From Paenibacillus sp. CC-CFT747 (GTDB lineage Bacteria; Bacillota; Bacilli; Paenibacillales; NBRC-103111): a DNA stretch of 64,000 bases. Below the pieces are notes generated by a model that did no database searches, was not told the origin of the DNA, and saw only the letters and a list, made by a program, of their open reading frames with translations. Of the stretch, positions 1 through 8,081 are shown piece by piece. Numbering within the stretch: position 1 is the first letter of the stretch; the number at the start of each line of letters is the position of its first letter. A program made the position numbers and the translations under genes. Where the stretch lies: contig CP106741.1 of assembly GCA_030323305.1 (NCBI GenBank), positions 5,145,501 to 5,209,500 on the forward strand. Direction: 5' to 3'.

Positions 1-360
1 TGGGCGAAAACAATAAAAAGCACCATTTTCTTTATCCGAACGGGACCGGTTATAAATCAAATCATTTAATGCCTTATTACGTTCAATCCATCCTCTTAAT
101 GCAAAATCGGAGAGAACCATTGGATCCCTATTTTCATCTAAGCCGAGACGGTCAAAAGGTATTTTTATGGTGATGCATGGTTTATCCAGGGTGAGTTTAT
201 GGGTCCGTTCAATGGAATAGGCAACATCATGGTTCCAATATGTTGGGTCGGATATCATTCCCCCTTGATCATAGTAGGAACCTTCATAAATCATACTGTA
301 CGTGGTTTGGTTGGATTGTAAGGAGCGAAAATATCCAGCGAGTCTTTTAATAAGGATCAT
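1..360 (-). CDS. Unrecognised protein, partial (runs off left edge)
   Basis: An open frame of 120 codons runs from an ATG at 358-360 to base 1 without a stop, so the C-terminus lies outside the window. The peptide is rich in aromatic and charged residues (for example MIYEGSYYDQGG and DPTYWNHDVAYSIE) and has no signal peptide or membrane segment. I do not recognise the family. The frame stays open about 15 codons upstream of the ATG to a TAA at 406-408. The only purine-rich stretch (GAAAGG) abuts the ATG, so the true start is uncertain and the gene may be 5'-truncated. Base composition is more AT-rich than the rest of the window. Confidence 0.45.
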   Translation of the reverse strand, partial: MILIKRLAGYFRSLQSNQTTYSMIYEGSYYDQGGMISDPTYWNHDVAYSIERTHKLTLDKPCITIKIPFDRLGLDENRDPMVLSDFALRGWIERNKALNDLIYNRSRSDKENGAFYCFRP

Positions 361-686
361 CCTTTCATATGGGGCAAGCGTGAACAACGGGAAACGATGC
401 CGAAGTTAAAACGATATCTCATGAAGGGGGCCCCTTATCCTTTGGAACAAGGTAACGACGAAACGGGTCCACCCCTAATCTCCAGGCAGGAGCCTGCTCA
501 AACATAATATCTATTCCCCTAATTCAGTGGTTGCCTTGACCGACCTTTTGTCCTAAAAAAATGACAGCCACTCCGTGAGTGGCTGTCATAGACCAGCTAG
601 GAAGCCTAAGCGTTCCTTCTGCCTAAATATAAAAGCCCTGAGAGTGAATCCTACCCTCAGAGCCTAATGTATTCGTAGAAAAACAA
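361..686. other. Intergenic stretch without a convincing gene
   Basis: No open frame with a ribosome binding site was found here. It contains the strong minus-strand terminator at 555-589 and three copies of the hexamer GCCTAA (near 604, 621 and 662) between that terminator and the tiny ORF at 687-731. Nothing else is recognised. Confidence 0.5.
555..589 (-). terminator. Rho-independent terminator
   Basis: A perfect 13-bp inverted repeat (ATGACAGCCACTC / GAGTGGCTGTCAT, 561-589) with a 3-base loop is followed on the minus strand by six T residues. It would end the transcript that carries the tiny ORF at 687-731 and possibly the isochorismatase gene. Confidence 0.85.
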
Positions 687-731
687 CTAAAAGGCACCAT
701 GAGGATAAGACGTATATTTTTTTGTTTTCAT
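687..731 (-). CDS. Possible 14-residue microprotein or leader peptide
   Basis: A minus-strand ATG at 729-731 is preceded, with a spacing of a few bases, by the strong Shine-Dalgarno-like GAGGTGAGG. It opens a frame encoding MKTKKYTSYPHGAF and a TAG stop. It sits about 85 bases downstream of the isochorismatase end and about 100 bases upstream of a strong terminator, so it would be on a short transcript. I know no family for it. It could be a small secreted or signalling peptide, a leader peptide, or chance. Only the ribosome binding site and context support it. Confidence 0.3.
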   Translation of the reverse strand: MKTKKYTSYPHGAF

Positions 732-814
732 TGTCCTCACCTCGTTACGATTTATTTTTACAACACAAACATAACATTAAGATCGTCCACCATAAAGGGA
801 AAGATTAATTATAA

Positions 815-1323
815 TTAACTCAAACCCTGGCAGGCTTTCGCCATAAATTCGATAGCCGAATAGGACACCACCTGCCGGTCCCGGTAAACCGAGCGTACGG
901 CATCCGGGTCTTGGCTTAGAAATCCTTTCTGGAGAATGGCGGCCGGAAACCCCGTTCCGCGGCGCCATTGGTCGTGAAGGTGACGCAGTATTCCGCGGAG
1001 AAGCCCGCCGTCACGACGAATTTCACTCCGCGGTCGCGGAGAAGCTGCTCCAGATTCGTTTGCCAGAAAGCGTTGGAGTATTCCTTCTCTACCCGGAGAT
1101 CGTCGGGTTCTACGACAATCTGTGGAATAATGTTTCGGACTTCCGGATTGGGATCGTGCTGACGGCCTTCCATATCTTGAATGTGAACCACAGGATGTCC
1201 GGCTTTGCGGAGGATATTCGAGACATGGTTGATATACTCACACGCTGACTCTACCTGGCGCTTGTCTACGGAATCATCGAGGAACAGCTTCTGCATGTCG
1301 ATGATCAAGAATGCGATTTTCAT
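815..1323 (-). CDS. Isochorismatase-family cysteine hydrolase (frameshifted)
   Basis: The N-terminus MKIAFLIIDMQ carries the conserved aspartate of isochorismatase-like hydrolases. The segment TAGFSAEYCVTFT contains the expected catalytic cysteine. The annotated frame goes wrong after NGAAERGFR, near position 945. The family-typical remainder (AAILQKGFLS, DAVRSVYRDR, YSAIEFMAKA) continues in another frame and ends at a TAA at 815-817. Adding one G in a GGCC stretch restores a protein of about 169 residues, normal for the family. The substrate is unknown; family members hydrolyse amides or related C-N bonds. A sequencing indel is more likely than true decay because the downstream frame is still fully conserved. 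Confidence 0.75.
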
Positions 1324-1375
1324 TATCGGCCTCCTTATCCTAATATCCTATTGTCGCCACTCGCCTATTTCTCTA

Positions 1376-1822
1376 TTAATAGCGACTGAGAATGATCTTT
1401 AGCTTGGTCTTTAAAAGATCCTCCAGTTCCTGTATGTGTTCGTAGATTATAGCGGTTTCCGACGGGTTTATAATTTCAATACAATATTTGCTGAATTCGG
1501 CTGGCCAGGTATATCCCAATTCATTCAAGGATAGGTTTGCCTTGCAGCAAGGCAGGATGGTCATCAAGTTACGGAACTTGGTCAGGTAAGCTTTATTCAT
1601 TTCCTCTTGCCACCAATTGGGATCTATCTCCTTTGAGCAAACGGGACAGACAATTTGTTCAAAATTGCTCCCCTGGTCGATAAATTCAATCTCTTCGAAG
1701 CGGTTTACTTCAATGGTCTCCTTAAAAAGCGTCTTTAGTAGGGAGACGGCTTGGTCCGTATCCCCCAAACGAGGAACAAAGGTTTCATCGCTTGGAATTA
1801 ATTTCACGATAGATTGCGTCAT
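1376..1822 (-). CDS. Hypothetical protein with CxxC zinc-ribbon-like motif
   Basis: This 148-residue cytoplasmic protein has no signal or membrane segment. A CPVCSKEID motif near residue 59 and a CC pair near residue 92 could form a four-cysteine metal site, as in zinc ribbons. The C-terminal third is predicted to be helical (HIQELEDLLKTKLK). The start is supported by AAGGAAG eight bases upstream. I do not recognise a named family. It is transcribed towards the isochorismatase gene with a 52-base gap and could share its transcript. Confidence 0.65.
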   Translation of the reverse strand: MTQSIVKLIPSDETFVPRLGDTDQAVSLLKTLFKETIEVNRFEEIEFIDQGSNFEQIVCPVCSKEIDPNWWQEEMNKAYLTKFRNLMTILPCCKANLSLNELGYTWPAEFSKYCIEIINPSETAIIYEHIQELEDLLKTKLKIILSRY

Positions 1823-2106
1823 GTTTATTCTTCCTTTGGGTCATGAACATACTGATCTTAGGGATCCGTTTTTGCTTCCAATCGTCGGTACTTTAATCTT
1901 ACTATTAATCGGACCTACGCTCAACGGAAGGAAGATGTCTCCCTCAACCAAATTCAAATAATTAAAAATACAACCGATGAAGGGAAAATTTCGTCCCTTT
2001 TCTTCTACGAATCTTTCTCATACTTAGAGCAGGGAGGTGACGGACAGCAAGCCAACATTCTTAAGCAATCTATGGCTTAAGATCAATCTGAAGGAGGTAA
2101 GCTCAC

Positions 2107-4179
2107 TTGAAGATGAGAAAGGGCCATTCCTGGAGTAATAAAATTGTCATGGTGCTTGTTGGTTTGCTGCTTATGGTCTACTCCGTCCCTGCTTATGCAT
2201 CCGGCAATCCATGGTACGACAAGTATGCAGCCTATGATAACGCTTATGGAAATCAATATTACACCAGCGAGGACTCCGCTCTCCTCGCTTGGGGAGAAAG
2301 TTACGTATTGGAAGGGTATCTGGCCTTATATGAATTGACCAAGAACACCAGCTGGCTGACCAAATTCAAAACCCATGCCGACACGATGGTGGCAAATGCA
2401 TCCGATCCCGATGGTGACGGGTATCTCGGATGGACGGCTCACCGGTATTCTCCTGTGGTCACGACCAACGGAACCTTCGCAAGCCGCTCCTCGTCCGATA
2501 CCACTCTCCCGACAGGCTGGACCCGCTTTCAGTCGACGAGCTCCACCGCTTATGTGTCCAGCACCTCGGGTGACTACTATCCCGGATCGGATTCGAACGG
2601 ACTTGTTTTGAAGACAAATGGCACCTCCTGGCAGAAGCTTTACCAGCCTCTCACCGGGTATGAGGCGAACACGAAGTACAACCTTCGCTTCCAGGCGAAG
2701 ACCAACGGTTCTGCCGCCAAGGGCGAAGCCTACATTTACGACCGGACGGCAGGCACTATTCTGACAAGCATCGTGGTAGACAACACCGCATGGAAAGATT
2801 ACAGCGTTAACTTTACGACACCGGCAGCCGGGCACACACTGGAAATTTGGCTGGGTCACGATACCTATACGTATACGAACGGATATGCCTATTTCGACAA
2901 TGTCACGGTCTCGGGAAGCTTCCCTTATCTCGTGCACGAAGGAATCATCGGCATTGCCATGGCGAAATTCATCAAGCTCGTCAATCAAAATTCAACGGCA
3001 CTATCCTCTTATGTAACAACAGCCGGCAGCTATCAGACTTTCCTTGAGAATGAGATCATCCCGAAATGGCAAACCTCCTCCAGTTATGCCGGCAACACCT
3101 GGGTGGATTTACCATCCGCCAATGAGGGATATTACAAGGAATCGACTAATATTAATGCCTTCTCTACCTCAACGGTTTTGAACCCTCTGCCCTTCAACCA
3201 ATTTCTCGTTTTCTCGGAAATGATGCTCCTTCTCTACGATGTAAGTGGCAATACAGGCTATTTGGACAAAGCCACGAAGATGGGGAACTACTTCAAAAAC
3301 CACCTGACGTCAAGCGGATCCTCTTATGTGTGGGACTATGCCGCCTATGCAGGATCTGCTGTTGAGGACGCTTCCCACGGGAACATCGACATCAACGCGG
3401 CTTTGCAGCTCTATAACCATGGGCTTGTTTTTAACGGGACCCAATTGGAGCAGCTGACCGATACGTTAACCGCTAATTTGTGGAATGGCTCCCTTACCGC
3501 TCCCAAGCTTCATAATTACGTGAACGGGACCCAAGGAAGCGCCTCATCGGATTATCTGTATACGCTGGATATCCCGGGCTGGACCAAGCTTGCTCAGTTT
3601 GACAACACCGCCTGGAAAATAGCCGCCTATCAGTATGATGACAGCGGGCTTGTGCTGAATAGCGGCATCCGCGGTCTCGTCCTTGCCGAGATAATGAGAT
3701 GGGACCCGGTGAAGCTCGTAAACCAAGGATTTGAGCTTCAGGCAAGCGATGACAGCACCCGTCCTTCCCGCTGGACCCGGGCAGGATCTACTTCTTCTAC
3801 TGCGTACCGGAACGCTTCGCAGAAAGCCTCTGGCGATTATGGACTGACTCTCGTTTCGAACGGCTCTACGGCCCAGACCGTTTACCAGCGCTGGGATGAG
3901 GAGCAGGCTTCCGCCGCTTATGTGGTAACGTTTGACGGAAAGACCGACGGATCAGGCGCCGGCGGGAAGGTGTGGATGTACGATGAAACCACGGGAACCA
4001 CACTTGGAAGCTACACCTTTACGGGATCCTCGTGGCAAACTTATTCCTTTACGTTCACGGCTCCCGCATCCGCGACCGATACGCTCAAGCTGTATTTGGG
4101 ACACAGCAATATAGCGGTTACCAATGGGCAGGCCCACTTTGACAATGTCGTCATCAAAAGACAAGGGGATACTTGGTAG
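2107..4179 (+). CDS. Secreted (alpha/alpha)-barrel polysaccharide-active protein with two CBMs
   Basis: This intact 690-residue protein starts at TTG 2107 behind GAAGGAGG. It has a Sec signal peptide (residues 1-31, ending VPAYA). The catalytic-looking part has helical-hairpin repeats typical of (alpha/alpha)6 or six-hairpin glycosidases and lyases (LLAWGESYVLEGYLALYEL, SYLDKATKMGNYF-like, HGNIDINAALQLYNHG). Two homologous beta-sandwich carbohydrate-binding-like modules are present. One, about residues 115-270, is inserted between early helices of the barrel. The second, about 538-686, is C-terminal. Both end in a pattern like LGHxxxxxTNGxAxFDNV. It probably acts on an extracellular polysaccharide; the exact enzyme class cannot be assigned. 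An AraC regulator follows downstream. Confidence 0.7.
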   Translation: MKMRKGHSWSNKIVMVLVGLLLMVYSVPAYASGNPWYDKYAAYDNAYGNQYYTSEDSALLAWGESYVLEGYLALYELTKNTSWLTKFKTHADTMVANASDPDGDGYLGWTAHRYSPVVTTNGTFASRSSSDTTLPTGWTRFQSTSSTAYVSSTSGDYYPGSDSNGLVLKTNGTSWQKLYQPLTGYEANTKYNLRFQAKTNGSAAKGEAYIYDRTAGTILTSIVVDNTAWKDYSVNFTTPAAGHTLEIWLGHDTYTYTNGYAYFDNVTVSGSFPYLVHEGIIGIAMAKFIKLVNQNSTALSSYVTTAGSYQTFLENEIIPKWQTSSSYAGNTWVDLPSANEGYYKESTNINAFSTSTVLNPLPFNQFLVFSEMMLLLYDVSGNTGYLDKATKMGNYFKNHLTSSGSSYVWDYAAYAGSAVEDASHGNIDINAALQLYNHGLVFNGTQLEQLTDTLTANLWNGSLTAPKLHNYVNGTQGSASSDYLYTLDIPGWTKLAQFDNTAWKIAAYQYDDSGLVLNSGIRGLVLAEIMRWDPVKLVNQGFELQASDDSTRPSRWTRAGSTSSTAYRNASQKASGDYGLTLVSNGSTAQTVYQRWDEEQASAAYVVTFDGKTDGSGAGGKVWMYDETTGTTLGSYTFTGSSWQTYSFTFTAPASATDTLKLYLGHSNIAVTNGQAHFDNVVIKRQGDTW

Positions 4180-4190
4180 ATAAACGAAGA

Positions 4191-4227
4191 AGCGGTCCTA
4201 AGCCAACAAGCCTGGGACCGCTTTTTT
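4191..4227 (+). terminator. Rho-independent terminator
   Basis: The stem AGCGGTCC / GGACCGCT is followed by six T residues, directly after the secreted barrel protein gene. Confidence 0.8.
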
Positions 4228-4266
4228 GCCGGACGGAAACCTCCTCTATAAGACAAGGTTTCGTGC

Positions 4267-4272
4267 TATAAT
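4267..4272 (+). promoter_or_regulatory. Candidate -10 box of the AraC gene
   Basis: A perfect TATAAT with a preceding TGC lies 53 bases upstream of the AraC start. No good -35 hexamer is visible at 16-18 bases, so the promoter may need an activator. Confidence 0.4.
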
Positions 4273-4324
4273 GAGGCCGAAAGAGCTTCTTTTTGGGCTC
4301 AAGCCAACCTAATGAGGTGAGGGT

Positions 4325-5215
4325 ATGGTTTCCGTTCTTCCGGTTTACCAAGACGCGAAGCAAACTAACTTTTATCGCAGCGGTCAGCTCCCTCTGTACG
4401 TTCTGCATAACGTTAAAGTCCGCTCTCCGCTCCACTATCATGATTTTGCCGAGCTGTCCCTGGTCATTGAAGGATTGGGCTCGGAGAAGATTCACGGCAA
4501 GACCCACACCATGCGAAGAGGCACGGTTTCTTTCCTGATGCCTCATCATATCCACGAGATTCAAAGCCATCCCGAGACCCCGATTGTACTCTATTCCTGC
4601 ATGTTTGACTTAGCTATTCTGACCCATTCCCCTGATGAGCAGGAGTGGATCGGCGACCTTCTTAAGGTTGGTCTCGAGCTTCCCTCCTATTATCAGCTGA
4701 ACGAGAAGCAGACCCGGGAAATGGAAAGCCTCCTGGTGAGCTTAAAAGAAGAATATGAGCACAACCGATACGGCCGGGACGTTTACCTTCGGACGAAGCT
4801 GACGGAAGCCTTGCTTCTTATGCTTCGCTGTCACCTAACCGGTCACACGGAGACGGAAGATCCTCCCCGGCCCAAGAAGCGCCATATCGGAGAATTGGTA
4901 CCGTATGTACACCAGCATTACAACGAGCCGATCAATCTTCGAGAAATCTCCCAGGTCTTTCATTCGAGCTCTTCCTCGATCAGCCGGCTGTTCAAGCAGG
5001 TGACCGGCCAGAATTTTACCGTCTACTTACATACCCTGCGGATTCACCGTGCCCTCAGTCTGCTCGCCTCCACCGATATGAGTGTAACGGATATTGCTGA
5101 GGAGGTTGGCTTTCAGCATACCCGTTCTTTCTCAAGGGTGTTCAAGGAAATCGTAGGCATGAACCCCAAGCAGTACCGGGTGCTTGCGGAAGAGAACAGG
5201 ATATCCAATCCATAG
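4325..5215 (+). CDS. AraC-family transcriptional regulator
   Basis: A 296-residue cytoplasmic regulator. The N-terminal half is a cupin-like ligand-sensing domain (HYHDFAELSLVIEG, with HHIHEI). The C-terminal 100 residues form the two helix-turn-helix units of AraC/XylS proteins (LREISQVFHSSSSSISRLFK and SVTDIAEEVGFQHTRSFSRVFK, then GMNPKQYR). The start ATG follows GAGGTGAGG. It lies just downstream of the secreted polysaccharide-active protein and may control it in response to a sugar, which is inferred from position only. Confidence 0.9.
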   Translation: MVSVLPVYQDAKQTNFYRSGQLPLYVLHNVKVRSPLHYHDFAELSLVIEGLGSEKIHGKTHTMRRGTVSFLMPHHIHEIQSHPETPIVLYSCMFDLAILTHSPDEQEWIGDLLKVGLELPSYYQLNEKQTREMESLLVSLKEEYEHNRYGRDVYLRTKLTEALLLMLRCHLTGHTETEDPPRPKKRHIGELVPYVHQHYNEPINLREISQVFHSSSSSISRLFKQVTGQNFTVYLHTLRIHRALSLLASTDMSVTDIAEEVGFQHTRSFSRVFKEIVGMNPKQYRVLAEENRISNP

Positions 5216-5217
5216 AG

Positions 5218-5263
5218 AAAAGGGATTAAGGAAGGCGGTTCGCCTGCCATTAATCCCTTTTTT
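5218..5263. terminator. Bidirectional Rho-independent terminator
   Basis: An 11-bp stem AAAGGGATTAA / TTAATCCCTTT, containing an inner GC-rich hairpin, has T runs on both strands. It ends the AraC gene (+) and the convergent FrnE/DsbA-like gene (-). Confidence 0.85.
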
Positions 5264-5308
5264 ATGAGCCCTTTATTTACACTGTACTAGATCTCACTCG
5301 ACTTCATC

Positions 5309-6022
5309 TCAAGGTTTGTTGCCGGGTGTACAGCTGCCATCGTCGCATCCCTCGGACGAGATCTTCTCATTCAGCACCTGCAGCGGCTGCGACTCGCTCC
5401 ATGCCTTCTGCAGCGCTTCGAGAAACAGAGGGCTTGGCTGGGCTCCGGAGACCCCATACTTGCGGTCGATCACGAAGAACGGGACCGCATTAATGCCTAG
5501 CCGGCCGGCGTCTTCCTCCTCCTCCCTTACCTCGGCGGAATAATCATCACCGGCAAGGATCCGGAGAGTCTCCTCCCGGTCCAGCCCGGCCTTCCCGGCC
5601 AAGTCAGCCAACACCTGCGGGTCGCCCAAATGCTTTGAGTCGGTGAAATACGCCTGAAAGAGCTCTTTCACTATCTGTTGGTCTTTGCCGAACTTCTTCG
5701 CATACTGAGCCAGCCGGTGAGCATCAAATGTGTTAGTGAGGATCAGCGTGTCCAGATGGAACTCCAGCCCGGCTTCCTTGGCTTGACGGGTTACGTTCTC
5801 GTTCATGGCGACGGCCTGTTCCCGGCTCATGCCGTATTTACCGGCAAGCATACTATGGACATCCTGGTCAACCTCTTTCGGTGCGTTCGGGTCAAGTTCG
5901 AAGCTCCGGAATGCCACCTCTACCTCGTCTTTATGGGCAAATTGGCTTAATGCTTCTTCAAACCGCTGTTTCCCAATATAACAGAAGGGACATGCAAAAT
6001 CGGACCATATTTCAACTTTCAT
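5309..6022 (-). CDS. DsbA-family / FrnE-like thioredoxin-fold oxidoreductase
   Basis: A 237-residue thioredoxin-fold protein. The start is set at the ATG 6020-6022 because GAAAGGTGG precedes it; a longer upstream frame has no ribosome site. The redox motif CPFC sits near residue 12 in the DFACPFCYIG context typical of FrnE and 2-hydroxychromene-2-carboxylate isomerase-like DsbA members. INAVPFFVIDRKYGVSGAQP carries the cis-proline and a substrate-binding loop. A CDDGSCTPG tail has two extra cysteines. There is no signal peptide, so it acts in the cytosol, probably as a disulfide isomerase or oxidoreductase. It is divergent from the arsenic operon. Confidence 0.88.
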   Translation of the reverse strand: MKVEIWSDFACPFCYIGKQRFEEALSQFAHKDEVEVAFRSFELDPNAPKEVDQDVHSMLAGKYGMSREQAVAMNENVTRQAKEAGLEFHLDTLILTNTFDAHRLAQYAKKFGKDQQIVKELFQAYFTDSKHLGDPQVLADLAGKAGLDREETLRILAGDDYSAEVREEEEDAGRLGINAVPFFVIDRKYGVSGAQPSPLFLEALQKAWSESQPLQVLNEKISSEGCDDGSCTPGNKP

Positions 6023-6142
6023 GACACTACCACCTTTCCTTCTCTCCTTTAACGGAGCGGCTGTGATCATTGTAGGAACATTAGAATAGCTATGTCAACT
6101 AAACCAAACTCCACCCCTTTCCACTAGCGGGTAAATTAATAC

Positions 6143-6172
6143 TTGCAAGAATCAACTAATTCATGATATAAC
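6143..6172 (+). promoter_or_regulatory. Candidate sigma-A promoter of the arsenic operon
   Basis: TTGCAA (6143-6148) and TATAAC (6167-6172) are separated by 18 bases, immediately upstream of the MarR gene. The heptamer TCAACTA occurs nearby twice as a direct repeat (about 6096 and 6151) and may be part of a regulator site. Confidence 0.5.
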
Positions 6173-6189
6173 TATCTCAGGTGATAATA

Positions 6190-6672
6190 ATGAAACAGCT
6201 TCCTCCATACGTAAATGTCCGAGAAGTTCTTCAAGTTCTGGTCAGAAGGTTCGGCCTGCTCCAGAAGGACGGTGCCCAATGCTGCGGCGTAACGGTCCTA
6301 CAGAGTCATGTCCTGTATGAGCTCCTTAAACGTCCTAACCAGTCCTTGAATGATCTTGGCCACATTCTTTGTGTCGATACGAGTACGCTTAGCCGGCAAG
6401 TTCATCAATTGGTGGAATGGACATTCATCAGCCGGATTCCGGACCCTAAGGACCGCCGCTACGTCGTTCTATCTCTTACCCCTGAAGGGGAAGCCCAAGC
6501 CCACTCCATTGCCCAGTCCATGGAAGACTATATTCAGGAGATTTTCAAGAATATCCCCTCTGACAAAAAGGATCAGGTCTTGGAAAGTCTTCATCTGCTG
6601 AGCACGGCCATGAGTCAAAGCCCCAACTGCTGCACCCTCCTTTATAAAAAGGAGTTTCTTTTTAACCAATAG
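6190..6672 (+). CDS. MarR-family regulator, cysteine-rich, probable arsenical sensor
   Basis: A winged-helix MarR protein of about 160 residues. The start at 6190 is chosen for its AGGTGA box; an upstream GTG at 6181 is the alternative. The recognition region reads LNDLGHILCVDTSTLSRQVHQL and the wing SRIPDPKDRRYVVLSLTPEG. Vicinal cysteines near residue 31 (QCCGV), one in the recognition region (LCVD) and a C-terminal NCC offer thiol ligands for a trivalent arsenical. The gene is followed by a CC..CC small protein and ArsI, so sensing of As(III) or methylarsenite is the best guess. That is inference from cysteines and neighbours. Confidence 0.8.
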   Translation: MKQLPPYVNVREVLQVLVRRFGLLQKDGAQCCGVTVLQSHVLYELLKRPNQSLNDLGHILCVDTSTLSRQVHQLVEWTFISRIPDPKDRRYVVLSLTPEGEAQAHSIAQSMEDYIQEIFKNIPSDKKDQVLESLHLLSTAMSQSPNCCTLLYKKEFLFNQ

Positions 6673-6710
6673 TTGCATTTAACAATTATTAATAAACGGG
6701 AGTGATTATC

Positions 6711-6896
6711 TTGAATGAAAATTGGTTTCTTACCGAGAGTCTTATGCACCAGCGCGAACAAGAATTGAGAAAAACCCTCCGAAACACTTGGAAATGGAGC
6801 ACCCTGCCCATCCATTCTCCTTCTTGGATTCGTATAGCCGCAATGAAAGGAATTCCACAGAAATCACCTGCCGTTTGCTGCGCACCTTGCTGCTAA
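6711..6896 (+). CDS. Small cysteine-tailed protein of the arsenic operon
   Basis: A 61-residue ORF starting at TTG 6711 behind GGGAG, between the MarR regulator and ArsI. The N-terminal half is charged and helical (MHQREQELRKTLRN). The C-terminus ends in AVCCAPCC, two vicinal cysteine pairs suited to binding a soft metalloid. The family is not known to me. It could be an arsenical-binding chaperone or buffer, or simply a degenerate gene. Its position 39 bases after marR and 30 bases before arsI argues for co-transcription. Confidence 0.55.
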   Translation: MNENWFLTESLMHQREQELRKTLRNTWKWSTLPIHSPSWIRIAAMKGIPQKSPAVCCAPCC

Positions 6897-6926
6897 TCCA
6901 TACATAAAGAGAGGATGATTAAGTTG

Positions 6927-7415
6927 ATGAAAATGCATGTTGCCCTTAACGTGAGAAAGTTAGAAGCTTCCCTAGCCTTCTACCAAAAGCTCTTTGACGC
7001 CGAACCGACCAAAGTAAAGGAAAATTACGCCAAGTTCGAATTGAATCAGCCCGCTCTTCATTTCTCCCTGAATGTTCGTCCCTATGAAGACAAAGGCGTA
7101 CTCAACCACCTTGGTTTTCAGGTAGACAGTAAGGAAACGGTCCTGGCGGTTAAAGAACGCCTGCAGAAAGCCGGTCTCGTATCCTTCGATGAAATGGACA
7201 CCACCTGCTGCTATGCCGTTCAGGACAAAATTTGGGTGACGGATCCGGAAGGCAACTCTTGGGAGGTATTCTATACGAAAGCGGACTCGGAATTCGAATC
7301 GGCGGAAGCCCGGTCTCTTCCCGACGTTTGCTGCACCCCTGCTCCTGTTCAAAGGATCCCTATCTCTAAGGTTATAACGTCCACCAAAGGAAATAGCTGC
7401 GGCTGCTCGGAATAG
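6927..7415 (+). CDS. arsI: ArsI-type C-As lyase (VOC superfamily dioxygenase)
   Basis: A vicinal-oxygen-chelate protein of about 162 residues. Metal ligands fit the expected His-His-Glu set (MHVALNV, LNHLGFQV, WEVFYT). The diagnostic vicinal cysteine pair lies in DTTCCYAVQDKIWVTDPEGN, as in ArsI enzymes that cleave the carbon-arsenic bond of trivalent organoarsenicals. The extended C-terminus has further cysteines (DVCCTP and CGCSE). The start is uncertain between ATG 6915 and ATG 6927; spacing from GAGAGG favours the later one. CadI/ArsI-like cadmium-induced proteins are the nearest alternative. Confidence 0.88.
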   Translation: MKMHVALNVRKLEASLAFYQKLFDAEPTKVKENYAKFELNQPALHFSLNVRPYEDKGVLNHLGFQVDSKETVLAVKERLQKAGLVSFDEMDTTCCYAVQDKIWVTDPEGNSWEVFYTKADSEFESAEARSLPDVCCTPAPVQRIPISKVITSTKGNSCGCSE

Positions 7416-7616
7416 CGGCAGGTCATCCGGATCCCCTTGCGGGACTGCAACACGCGCAGCCAGAACAAGGTAGCCAGGGAGCCGATGGTGTTGTTTTCGG
7501 TCCGAGGTCCAATTCGTACTCGTTGGGGTAGATCAACACTCCCCGGAATACTCCTTCTGCCCCCATACCTTGAATGGCCAAAGCATTGATCATCACTAAA
7601 ATACTCTTTGGGCATA

Positions 7617-7649
7617 ACAAAAGACGGCCGACTTATCGGTCAGCCGCCT
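7617..7649 (-). terminator. Rho-independent terminator
   Basis: A 10-bp stem (GGCGGCTGAC / GTCGGCCGTC, minus strand) with a six-base loop is followed by TTTTGTT. It lies 31 bases beyond the VOC gene stop and ends the ArsR/SRPBCC/VOC operon. Confidence 0.8.
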
Positions 7650-7679
7650 CGTTAGGCAAGGTTATTTTAAGATTATGCC

Positions 7680-8060
7680 TTACTTCTTCTCCATCACGGC
7701 AAAGTAGTTTTCTTCATAATCGGAGAAATTAAAGACTCTTCCTGTAGGGAGCTCGACGATCTCGCCAACGGTTATACCTTTAGCGGACAGGTCATTGTGT
7801 AGTTGATCGAACTGGTCGGTAAAGAACATGAGCGATGGCGTCCCAAGGTTCAATCCCGGAGACATCTTGGCAACGAAGTCTTTGTTGTGCAGAATAATGG
7901 TCGTCTCGGAGCTCTTGGAAGGAGCCACCTCAATCCATCTCAAACCTTCCCCATTGTTCTCTTCATAGAGGACTTGAAATCCGGCGACCTCCGTCCAGAA
8001 CTCGACGGCCTTATCCTGGTCGTTCACATACAGCATAATCTGTCCAATTCTTGTTATCAT
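7680..8060 (-). CDS. VOC-family (glyoxalase/bleomycin-resistance-like) protein
   Basis: A single-domain 126-residue VOC protein with two beta-alpha-beta-beta-beta halves (IGQIMLYVNDQDKAVEFWTE and PSLMFFTDQFDQLHNDLSAKG). The usual first metal-binding His is replaced by Gln, so it may bind rather than convert its ligand. The start follows AGGGGGAG. It is the last gene of the ArsR-SRPBCC-VOC operon, 21 bases after the SRPBCC gene. The substrate is unknown. Confidence 0.85.
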   Translation of the reverse strand: MITRIGQIMLYVNDQDKAVEFWTEVAGFQVLYEENNGEGLRWIEVAPSKSSETTIILHNKDFVAKMSPGLNLGTPSLMFFTDQFDQLHNDLSAKGITVGEIVELPTGRVFNFSDYEENYFAVMEKK

Positions 8061-8081
8061 GGTAATCTCCCCCTGTCTAAT

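Noticed and set aside
1821..1961. 46-codon plus-strand frame with a hydrophobic stretch (LPIVGTLILLLIGP), followed by a terminator-like hairpin near 1978-2008
   Set aside because: It has no ribosome site of its own, overlaps the start of the divergent gene and matches no family I know. A decayed membrane-protein end is possible but unsupported.
2045..2145. 33-codon frame beginning GTG near 2039 ahead of the secreted barrel protein
   Set aside because: It overlaps the ribosome site and start of the real gene and has no recognisable features.
2326..2988. Minus-strand open frame of 220 codons
   Set aside because: It is antisense to the secreted barrel protein; the composition is that of a GC-rich shadow.
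7423..7620. 65-codon minus-strand frame ending in a cysteine-rich stretch (PCSGCACC) after arsI
   Set aside because: It has no ribosome site before its ATG, and it lies beyond the terminator of the minus-strand operon. The cysteines alone are not enough.
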